DNA from: Lentisphaeria bacterium
GTDB taxonomy: Bacteria; Verrucomicrobiota; Lentisphaeria; Victivallales; Victivallaceae
Assembly (NCBI GenBank): GCA_018265615.1
Contig: JABLYX010000089.1
Span: 1 to 15,614, forward strand
Direction of reading: 5' to 3'
DNA length: 15,614 nucleotides
The notes under the pieces were generated by a model. It did no database searches. It had not been told where the DNA came from and saw only the letters and a program-made list of their open reading frames with translations. The position numbers were made by a program, and so were the translations under genes. How positions within the stretch are numbered: the stretch's first letter is position 1; every line of letters starts with the position of its first letter. This document shows positions 7,691-13,426 of the stretch, piece by piece.

Positions 7691-8229
7691 TTCGACACCT
7701 CCCCGGCGTTCACCGGCCGGACCGTAATCGGCCCGAGCTCAATTTTCTGCCCCTTCTTCACGGTGCCGAGCAGGATGCGCGGCAACTGCACAACCGGCTC
7801 GGCGGTCCGATTCGCATTCAGCGTCAGCACGGCCGAAAGCTTCTTCCACTGCGTCGTAAACCGCACCGGAACCGTATCGCTGAGATGCGTCGCCGTGTTG
7901 TTGCGCGGCGTGATCCGCAGATCCAGCTGCCCCGGGAATTCCGCGCGGCAATAGAAGCTGATCTCCACCGCCTTCACTCCGTCCAGCGCCGCGGCCGGCG
8001 CCATGAAAGTGATGACCGGCGGATATTTCAGTTCCTCCGTATCGTAATTCGCCCAGGCCTGCAGTGCCTTCTTCCCGTCCGGCGTCACGGCTTCGCCCAG
8101 GACGGCATGAGCGCCGTTCTGCTTCTTCGGCATCTCATTCGCTCCGAAGCTCCAGGTCAGCGGCTCTGCCGCTGCCAGAACCCCGCACAACAGCGAGGCG
8201 GCGGGGATGATCCAACTTTTCACGGACAT
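7687..8229 (-). CDS. Small secreted beta-rich accessory (carbohydrate-binding-like) protein
   Basis: A 180-residue protein starting at 8229, where AAAGGAG lies 6-7 nt upstream; an in-frame ATG at 8250 has no such site. Residues 1-21 form a signal peptide (MSVKSWIIPAASLLCGVLAAA). The mature protein starts EPLTWSFGANE and is essentially one domain. Its second half, QWKK, then VVQLPRILLG, then KKGQKIELGPITV, lines up with SWKK, VALPQIVFS and AGAKINFGPIRI in the N-terminal domain of the downstream hydrolase. The domain therefore exists both alone and fused. The jelly-roll character suggests carbohydrate binding, but no binding residues can be assigned. It is the first gene of the operon and overlaps the hydrolase start by 4 nt. 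Confidence 0.8.
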   Translation of the reverse strand: MSVKSWIIPAASLLCGVLAAAEPLTWSFGANEMPKKQNGAHAVLGEAVTPDGKKALQAWANYDTEELKYPPVITFMAPAAALDGVKAVEISFYCRAEFPGQLDLRITPRNNTATHLSDTVPVRFTTQWKKLSAVLTLNANRTAEPVVQLPRILLGTVKKGQKIELGPITVRPVNAGEVSK

Positions 8230-8267
8230 CGGGGACTCCTTTCGATTCATGTGTGCCTTTATGTAAT

Positions 8268-8295
8268 ATTATAGTGAATTCTTTCCGGAATGCAA
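8268..8295 (-). promoter_or_regulatory. Promoter of the glycoside hydrolase operon
   Basis: On the minus strand TTGCAT (8290-8295), a 16-nt spacer and a perfect TATAAT (8268-8273) lie 39 nt upstream of the start at 8229. Inverted repeats overlap or adjoin the -35 box, as expected of repressor control: TTCCGGAA (8283-8290), GCAA-N5-TTGC (8292-8304) and CCGGA-TT-TCCGG (8304-8315). Confidence 0.6.
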
Positions 8296-8315
8296 CGCTT
8301 TTGCCGGATTTCCGG
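8283..8315. promoter_or_regulatory. Candidate operator cluster between the operon and the LacI-type regulator
   Basis: Within 33 bp there is a perfect palindrome TTCCGGAA (8283-8290), the interrupted palindrome GCAA-CGCTT-TTGC (8292-8304) and CCGGA-TT-TCCGG (8304-8315). The first two flank or touch the -35 box of the operon promoter. The middle one shares TGCAAC and GCTT with the palindrome upstream of the GH31 gene. The position fits negative control by the divergent regulator; which repeat is bound cannot be told. Confidence 0.4.
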
Positions 8316-8337
8316 TGTAACAAAATGTACCAGAATC

Positions 8338-8366
8338 TTGCAAAAGGAGGAATCCCGCGCTACAGT
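8338..8366 (+). promoter_or_regulatory. Putative promoter of the LacI-type regulator
   Basis: TTGCAA (8338-8343), a 17-nt spacer and TACAGT (8361-8366) precede the start codon by 20 nt, leaving a very short leader that holds the AAGGAGGT ribosome site. Confidence 0.35.
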
Positions 8367-8386
8367 ATGGAAAAGGAGGTGGCCCG

Positions 8387-9355
8387 ATGAAGAAAGTCAC
8401 GGTGCGTACCGTCGCCCGGGCGGCGGGCGTGTCGCATGCGACCGTATCGCGCGTGCTGAACAACGACCCCCATGTGCACCCCTCCACCCGGCTCGCCGTC
8501 ATCCATGCGGCAAAAGAGCTCGGCTACCTGGAGACCGGAACCGGGCGGAAGACCATCGCGCTCGTCCTGCCGAACTCCCTCGGCGGCGGCTACATGGGCT
8601 ACATGCTCATGCAGCTGCGGGGGGAAGTCAGCAGCCGGGGGTATCACACGGAGCTGGTCTCCCCTGCCGACATCGGGATCCTGAACGACCGTGTCATCTC
8701 CGGCGGGATCTCCCTGACCATCGACAACGACCGGGAGCGGTGGCAGGAGCTGAAAAACCTCCCGCTCGTCCAGATCAACCGCTTCGGGAACCACCTGAAC
8801 CGGGTTTACTGCGTGCGCTCCGACGGCATCCAGGCCATGGATCTCGCCGTCGAATACCTGTATGAGCGGGGACACCGCCGCATCGCCTACTTCTCCGATG
8901 TCCCGGAGGAGCGCGACCGGGGGCTCTGTTCCCGGCGTTACGAAGGCTTCATCGCGGCAATGCGGCGGATCGGATGCCCGGACCCTCACCGGAATATGCA
9001 CTTTTTCGCCTGGCACGAGCTGCCGGACTTCAGAGGGCTCAGGGAGAGTGGAGTCACCGCAATCATCTGCGCCGGGGAAATGACCGGAATCTTCGTCTCG
9101 TGCGGCCTGCATCAGCAGAACATGCACGTTCCGGACGACTTCTCGCTGCTGGGCATGGAGTATGTCCGCGTGTCACAGGCGCTTTATCCGGCCCAGACCA
9201 CGCTCGTGCAGGATTACAAGGCGCTGGCCTTTCACGCGGTCGAGCTGCTCGAACAGCTGATCCGCGGAGAAACCCCGCCCGGAGACGTGACCGTCCCCTA
9301 CAGCCTGGTCGAACGCAACAGCGTACGCGTGCTTCCGCCGTCACCAGATCGGTGA
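8387..9355 (+). CDS. LacI/GalR-family transcriptional regulator
   Basis: A 322-residue cytoplasmic DNA-binding regulator with start fixed by AAGGAGGT about 6 nt upstream. Residues 4-48 are a LacI helix-turn-helix (VRTVARAAGVSHATVSRVLN), with the recognition helix around 16-25. From IALVLPN (57-63) follows a periplasmic-binding-protein-like sensor domain, including RGHRRIAYF and CSRRYEGF motifs and a C-terminal VPDDFSLLGMEY segment. Between them, the hinge helix that usually reads like YxPNxxARxL is missing: GYLETGTGRKT runs straight into the sensor domain. It is divergent from the hydrolase operon across 157 bp, so it probably represses or activates that operon in response to a sugar. The inducer is unknown. 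The 3' end overlaps the convergent signal peptidase gene by 15 nt. Confidence 0.93.
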   Translation: MKKVTVRTVARAAGVSHATVSRVLNNDPHVHPSTRLAVIHAAKELGYLETGTGRKTIALVLPNSLGGGYMGYMLMQLRGEVSSRGYHTELVSPADIGILNDRVISGGISLTIDNDRERWQELKNLPLVQINRFGNHLNRVYCVRSDGIQAMDLAVEYLYERGHRRIAYFSDVPEERDRGLCSRRYEGFIAAMRRIGCPDPHRNMHFFAWHELPDFRGLRESGVTAIICAGEMTGIFVSCGLHQQNMHVPDDFSLLGMEYVRVSQALYPAQTTLVQDYKALAFHAVELLEQLIRGETPPGDVTVPYSLVERNSVRVLPPSPDR

Positions 9356-9907
9356 ACCGACGATCCGGTCCGCGCGCACGCTGCCGAAAATATGCTCGTT
9401 GATCCCCTGCGAACGGTTGTCGCCGACGACGTAATAGTGGCCCGGCTCAACCTTGCGCGGCGGCAGATTCCAATCTGAGACGTACTTGAGGTACGGTTCG
9501 TCCACGCGCTTCCCGTTGCGGAAAAGCTCGCCGTTGCGGAATTCAACCGTATCCCCCGGGACTCCGATGATCCGCTTCAGAAAATAGGTCTTGTCCCGGT
9601 AGCGGATGATGACCACGTCACCGCGCTTCGGCTTGCTGAACAGATAGCGCAGCTTGTAGCAGAAGGTGAAGCCGTGCTCCGGATAGGTCGGCATCATGCT
9701 GCCGCCGTTGATCCGGCACGGCATCAGGACAAACAGAAAAACGATCGCCGCAAGCGCGGAAACAATCGCCAGGCGGATGAAGAAGCCGCGGCGCATCTTC
9801 GGGAAAAAGAAATTCATCCAGGTTCCCCGCTCCGTATCATCGTCGGAACGGTGGAGTCCGGCAATTTTCAGCCATATCGTCCAGCACCTGTCGAACAGCT
9901 TTCCCAT
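9341..9907 (-). CDS. lepB: Signal peptidase I
   Basis: An inner-membrane serine protease that removes signal peptides from exported proteins. It has 188 residues, with GGGAGGGAGG just upstream of the start. A cytoplasmic N-terminus of about 40 residues precedes one membrane span (about 43-62, RLAIVSALAAIVFLFVLM). The catalytic Ser70 is in GGSMMPTY and the general-base Lys111 in YFLKRIIGVPGD, both as expected. The later box normally read as GDNRxxSxDSR is GDNRSQGINEHIFG here (162-175): the Ser-x-Asp-Ser-Arg part is absent, a notable variant. It is the last gene of the minus-strand run, 15 nt after pilT. It could serve general export, or process the many secreted proteins of this species; prepilins need a different peptidase. 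Confidence 0.93.
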   Translation of the reverse strand: MGKLFDRCWTIWLKIAGLHRSDDDTERGTWMNFFFPKMRRGFFIRLAIVSALAAIVFLFVLMPCRINGGSMMPTYPEHGFTFCYKLRYLFSKPKRGDVVIIRYRDKTYFLKRIIGVPGDTVEFRNGELFRNGKRVDEPYLKYVSDWNLPPRKVEPGHYYVVGDNRSQGINEHIFGSVRADRIVGSPIW

Positions 9908-9922
9908 CTGCGCCTCCCTCCC

Positions 9923-11026
9923 TTACGCTTCCTCCTGCGCCGCAGCCTTCTCCGCGGCTTCCTCCGCCTCGAGGAACGGCAGGAAGCGGCCCTTGTCGCT
10001 CGCTTTCATGTACGCCTCCTCCGCGGAGATGTTGCCCGCATCGAATTCAGCCTGAATCGAATTGTCCATCGCGCGCATGCCGCGGCCGGCGCCCGCGTCG
10101 ATGATCGTGCGGATGTTCGAGATCTGCCCCTCGCGGATCGTATTCGGCAATCCGTCGGTCCAGAGCAGTACCTCGTGCACGGCGATACGGCCGCCGGACT
10201 TCTTGCGGCACAGCAGCTGCGAAACGATCGCCTGGAGACACTCCGCCAGCATCGTGCGGATCTGCGCCTGCTCGTTGGACGGGAACGCGTCGATCATGCG
10301 GTCGATGGTCTTGGGCGCGTTGTTCGTATGCATGGTCGCAAAAACCAGCATGCCCATCGCGGCGCAGGTCAGCCCGAGCCGCATGGTGTCGTTTTCACGC
10401 ATCTCGCCGATCAGCACAATGTCCGGGTCCGAACGCATCGCGCCGCGGAGCGCGGTCGGGAACGACTCGGCCTGCAGGCCGACTTCCCGGTGGACGATCG
10501 TGCAGTTCTTGTTCGGATGCACGAATTCGATCGGGTCCTCGATCGTGATGATGTGCTTGCTGAAATTCTCGTTGATATAGTCGATCATCGCCGCAAGAGT
10601 GGTCGATTTACCGGAGCCGGTCGGGCCGGTCACGAGCACAAGGCCGGATTTCATCGCGCAGATCTCCTTGAGCACTTCCGGCATATGGAGATCCTCGAGC
10701 GTCAGGATCCTGGTCGGAATCTGGCGCATGACGCAGCCCATGCCGTGGTAGTTGTACAGGTAGTTCGTACGGAAGCGCGCGAGCCCCGGGATCTCATGCG
10801 CGAAGTCGAGGTCGTGAGTCTCCATGAACTTGTCCCACCGCTTCGGCATGCAGATCTCTTTGAGCATCTCCTCCATATATTCCGGCGTGATGATCTCGTC
10901 GGTCAGCGCAACGATGTCGCCATGTACGCGCGCCTTGGGCGGACAGTCGATCGAAAGGTGAAGGTCGGACCCGCCGAGTTCAAGCATCTGCCGCAGGTAC
11001 TGGTTGATGATCGGTTCAGTTTCCAT
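9923..11026 (-). CDS. pilT: Type IV pilus retraction ATPase PilT
   Basis: A cytoplasmic hexameric ATPase of the PilT/GspE superfamily that powers pilus disassembly in twitching. The length of 367 residues is normal. The N-terminal part holds GGSDLHLSID (18-27), typical of PilT. The core has Walker A GPTGSGKST (134-142), the Asp box ITIEDPIEF, REVGLQAESF, Walker B DIVLIGEMR (202-210) and the His box TMHTNNA. The C-terminal AIRNLIRE-like retraction motif is altered to PNTIREGQ (294-301). The tail ends with a charged Glu/Ala stretch. It lies 24 nt after a second PilT-like gene and 15 nt before lepB, all in one direction. Retraction versus another motor role is inferred from family only; no pilin assembly genes are in view besides these. 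Confidence 0.93.
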   Translation of the reverse strand: METEPIINQYLRQMLELGGSDLHLSIDCPPKARVHGDIVALTDEIITPEYMEEMLKEICMPKRWDKFMETHDLDFAHEIPGLARFRTNYLYNYHGMGCVMRQIPTRILTLEDLHMPEVLKEICAMKSGLVLVTGPTGSGKSTTLAAMIDYINENFSKHIITIEDPIEFVHPNKNCTIVHREVGLQAESFPTALRGAMRSDPDIVLIGEMRENDTMRLGLTCAAMGMLVFATMHTNNAPKTIDRMIDAFPSNEQAQIRTMLAECLQAIVSQLLCRKKSGGRIAVHEVLLWTDGLPNTIREGQISNIRTIIDAGAGRGMRAMDNSIQAEFDAGNISAEEAYMKASDKGRFLPFLEAEEAAEKAAAQEEA

Positions 11027-11050
11027 ATTTGAAAGTTCCTTGTGTCCGGA

Positions 11051-12775
11051 TTAGTTCGCCCGCAGCTGCTGCGCCTGGCGGATCGCGAATTCGCGGTCAA
11101 GCTGAGTCAGCTCCGCCTGGTCGTGCATGTAATACTTCGCCACCTCGTAGGAGATCAGCCCGGCCTTGTACTTGCCGAGCAGACACTGGTCGAGCGTGCA
11201 CATGCCCTGCTTGTTGCCGATCTGCATGGTCGACTTCAGCTTGAACGCCTTGCCCTCGCTGATGATGTTCGCCACGGCCATGTTGTTGATCAGGATCTCG
11301 TACCCGATGGTCAGTCCGCCGGTCTCCGCCGGAATCAGCCTCTGGCAGACGATGCCGCGCAGGCTGCCCGCGGTCATCGCGCGGATCTGCGGCTGCTGCG
11401 ACGGCGGAAACACGTCAAGCAGACGGTTCAGCGTATTGGCCGCGTCGCTCGTGTGCAGCGTGCCGATCACGAGGTGGCCGGTTTCGGAGGCGGTGATCGC
11501 GTTTTCGATGGTTTCAAGGTCGTGCAGCTCGCCGATCACGATCACGTCCGGGTCCTCGCGGAGCGCGGCCTTCAGCGCCGAACGGTAGCTGATCGTATGC
11601 TTGCCGATTTCACGCTGCGTAACCTGGCAGTTCTTCGAAGGCTGCAGGATCTCGATCGGGTCCTCGACCGTGATGATATGGTCGGTCCGCTTCTCGTTGA
11701 TGATGTCGACCATCGCGGCCAGCGTGGTAGTCTTGCCGGAGCCGATCGGCCCCGTGACCAGCACGAGCCCGTTGTGGTAATCGAGCAGCCGCTTGATGTG
11801 CGTGATGTCATTGTCGAGGAACCCGAGCTCCTCGAGCGAACAGATGTGATCCGGAACGAGGCGGTAGCTGGCCGCGGAGCCGTCTTTCTGCATCATGAGG
11901 CAGACGCGAAAGCGGTCGGGGCCGACCTCGAGCGCGAAGTTGATGTCCATCTCCTCCTCGAAACGCTTCCTGCGTTCAGGTGAGAGCAGCACGGTGTTCA
12001 ACCGCCACGCATCCTCTTCGGGGATGATCCAGTCGTCGATGCGCTCGATCTGCAGCATGCGCCGCACGAACGCCGGGGAACCGGCTGAAATGTGCAGATC
12101 CGACGCCCCGAGCGCGCGCAGACAGGTCAGCAGCGTGATGACCAGTTCCTCGATCTCCGGGTCGCTCATTTCGGAGACATTCCTCAGACTCGGGAGGTCT
12201 TCATAGGACTGGATCTGCGAGAGATCGATGTTCACCCTCTCGAAACGCGTCGCGGAGTCCTGCACGATGCCGGAGCGCTTATGCTTCTTCGGCCCCGACT
12301 CATCATCCCCCGGCTCCTCCGGTGCGGCCGGGACGGATTGCTGCTGCGGCATGTAGCTTGCGCGCTGGGCCGGCGGGAACGCCGCCGCACGCTGGGCCGG
12401 GGGAAACGCCGCCGCGCGCTGGGCCGGCGGGAAACCGGGCCGGGCCGCCGCGCCGGGGAAGCCGGACCGGGCCGCCGCGCCGGGAAACCCGGGACGCCCG
12501 GCCGGACGGGCAGACTGCGCGGGCTGCGGCATATTCGGCGCGATGCCGGTTTCGGCCTGAGCGACCGCGTAATCGATGACCGCCTGAATCTGGTCGAGCA
12601 CCGACTGCTGATCCTCCTCCGACAGCCCCGCCACGAGCTGGTCGAGCACGAGCTGCGCATATGCTTCAAGCTCCGGCCCGCCCTCCAGCGACTGATAGAA
12701 GCGGTCGGCGTCCGCCTGCGTGATGGCGCCGTTGCTGATCAGCGCAAAAATAAACCATTGAATATCCAGCGGCAT
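11051..12775 (-). CDS. PilT/PilU-like ATPase with long N-terminal extension
   Basis: A 574-residue protein. The start at 12775 (MPLDIQWF) is preferred because AGGAGAG lies upstream. The in-frame ATG at 12850 lacks a site, and its first 25 residues do not look coding. Residues 1-78 form a helical acidic region; about 79-150 a Pro/Ala/Arg-rich linker with repeats of AAFPPAQRA and FPGAAAR; about 151-200 a charged segment including KKHKR. From about 205 the PilT-type core begins: LGASDLHISAG, Walker A GPIGSGKTT (342-350), ITVEDPIEI, Walker B DVIVIGEL (410-417) and TLHTSDA. The C-terminal motif reads VANIISEGKAFK. PilT proteins are usually about 340-370 residues, so about 200 are extra. PilT-PilU pairs are known to cooperate in retraction; here the extension may tether the motor to a partner (inference). 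Confidence 0.9.
   Translation of the reverse strand: MPLDIQWFIFALISNGAITQADADRFYQSLEGGPELEAYAQLVLDQLVAGLSEEDQQSVLDQIQAVIDYAVAQAETGIAPNMPQPAQSARPAGRPGFPGAAARSGFPGAAARPGFPPAQRAAAFPPAQRAAAFPPAQRASYMPQQQSVPAAPEEPGDDESGPKKHKRSGIVQDSATRFERVNIDLSQIQSYEDLPSLRNVSEMSDPEIEELVITLLTCLRALGASDLHISAGSPAFVRRMLQIERIDDWIIPEEDAWRLNTVLLSPERRKRFEEEMDINFALEVGPDRFRVCLMMQKDGSAASYRLVPDHICSLEELGFLDNDITHIKRLLDYHNGLVLVTGPIGSGKTTTLAAMVDIINEKRTDHIITVEDPIEILQPSKNCQVTQREIGKHTISYRSALKAALREDPDVIVIGELHDLETIENAITASETGHLVIGTLHTSDAANTLNRLLDVFPPSQQPQIRAMTAGSLRGIVCQRLIPAETGGLTIGYEILINNMAVANIISEGKAFKLKSTMQIGNKQGMCTLDQCLLGKYKAGLISYEVAKYYMHDQAELTQLDREFAIRQAQQLRAN
12362..12495 (-). repeat. Tandem in-gene repeats encoding the Pro-rich linker
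   Basis: Three near-identical 27-nt units (12362-12388, 12389-12415, 12416-12442; the last partly diverged) encode AAFPPAQRA-like repeats. They are followed by two or three 24-nt units encoding FPGAAAR plus one residue. Units keep the reading frame, so gain or loss of copies would only change the linker length of the PilT-like ATPase. Confidence 0.75.
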
Positions 12776-12835
12776 ATGGGGTTCTCTCCTGAAATGAACG
12801 CTTTTGACTACAGATTCCGATACAATAGCGCGGGA

Positions 12836-12857
12836 ACCGGATTTTTTCAAATCCGGT
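12836..12857 (-). terminator. Perfect 9-bp hairpin between yjbQ and the PilT-like gene
   Basis: On the minus strand ACCGGATTT, loop GAAA, AAATCCGGT forms a perfect 9-bp stem closed by a GNRA-type tetraloop. It begins 6 nt after the yjbQ stop and lies about 60 nt before the next start. No T-run follows (the next bases are TCCCGCGC), so it is either a weak terminator or an mRNA-stabilising/processing element between the two genes. Confidence 0.45.
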
Positions 12858-12863
12858 GCGGGG

Positions 12864-13280
12864 CTATTCCCCGATAATCTTGATGAGGATCCGCTTCGGC
12901 CGCCTGCCGTCGAATTCGCCGTAGAAGATCTGCTCCCACGGCCCGAAATCGAGCCGGCCGGCCGTTACGGCGACGACGGCTTCGCGCCCCATGACCTGCC
13001 GCTTCATATGCGCATCGGCGTTGTCCTCATACCCGTTGTGGGCGTACTGACTGTGCGGCTTCTCGGGGGCAAGTTTCTCGAGCCAGGTTTCGAAGTCGCC
13101 GTGCAGCCCCGATTCGTCGTCGTTGATGAAAACCGAAGCGGTGATGTGCATCGCGTTGCAGAGCAGCAGCCCTTCGCGGATGCCGGATTCCGCAAGCGCC
13201 TCCTCGACCTGCGGCGTAATGTTCACAAACCGGCGGCGGCAGGGCAGAGTCAATGTGAGTTCCCGGCGGAATGATTTCAT
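12864..13280 (-). CDS. yjbQ: YjbQ family protein (UPF0047)
   Basis: A 138-residue protein of the widespread UPF0047/YjbQ family, whose members have weak thiamine-phosphate synthase activity; the true cellular role is unsettled. The start has AAGGAG 6 nt upstream. Family signatures are NAMHITASVFIND (42-54), HNGYEDNADAHMKR (81-94) and GPWEQIFYGEFDGRRPKR (113-130). Conserved His45, His81 and His91 could bind metal. The length is full for the family. It is the first gene of the minus-strand run, separated from the PilT-like gene by 88 nt with a hairpin, so cotranscription is possible but not certain. Confidence 0.93.
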   Translation of the reverse strand: MKSFRRELTLTLPCRRRFVNITPQVEEALAESGIREGLLLCNAMHITASVFINDDESGLHGDFETWLEKLAPEKPHSQYAHNGYEDNADAHMKRQVMGREAVVAVTAGRLDFGPWEQIFYGEFDGRRPKRILIKIIGE

Positions 13281-13314
13281 GATGGTCTCCTTAAATGTGT
13301 TCCGTGCATGCGGG

Positions 13315-13343
13315 AATGTACTTCACAATTCCCCTGAAGTCAA
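13315..13343 (-). promoter_or_regulatory. Promoter of yjbQ
   Basis: On the minus strand TTGACT (13338-13343), a 17-nt spacer and TACATT (13315-13320) lie 34 nt upstream of the start codon. An inverted repeat ACTTCA (13320-13325) / TGAAGT (13335-13340) falls within it and could be a regulator site. Confidence 0.55.
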
Positions 13344-13346
13344 GAG

Positions 13347-13360
13347 TGCAACCGCTTGCA
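13347..13360. promoter_or_regulatory. LacI-family operator-like palindrome upstream of the GH31 gene
   Basis: TGCAACCGCTTGCA has perfect 5-bp arms (TGCAA/TTGCA) around a central CG and fits the general LacI-family pattern TGnAAnCGnTTnCA. It overlaps the -35 box of the GH31 promoter, so a bound repressor would block transcription. It shares TGCAAC and GCTT with the candidate operator upstream of the hydrolase operon. Confidence 0.55.
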
Positions 13361-13383
13361 TTCAGACATTCCGACGCTATCTT
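13356..13383 (+). promoter_or_regulatory. Promoter of the GH31 gene
   Basis: TTGCAT (13356-13361), a 16-nt spacer and TATCTT (13378-13383) lie about 43 nt upstream of the start codon at 13427. Confidence 0.5.
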
Positions 13384-13426
13384 AATTGAAAAGTCCGCAC
13401 AATCATTTTCTCAGAGGATGCGAAAT

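Noticed and set aside
8367..8390. Seven-codon leader ORF (MEKEVAR) whose stop overlaps the regulator start as ATGA
   Set aside because: Its nearest ribosome-like sequence is about 16 nt upstream, too far, and its ATG falls at or before the likely transcription start.
9674..11983. Long plus-strand open frames opposite lepB, pilT and the PilT-like gene
   Set aside because: They are antisense shadows: composition biased to Arg, Asp and His, with no motifs, while the minus-strand genes carry full family signatures.
12362..12495. Possible CRISPR-like repeat array
   Set aside because: Units are adjacent without spacers and keep the reading frame of the PilT-like ATPase; they encode a Pro-rich linker.
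12776..12850. Upstream start for the PilT-like ATPase giving 25 more residues
   Set aside because: No ribosome site at 12850, and the extra segment is not protein-like; AGGAGAG supports 12775.
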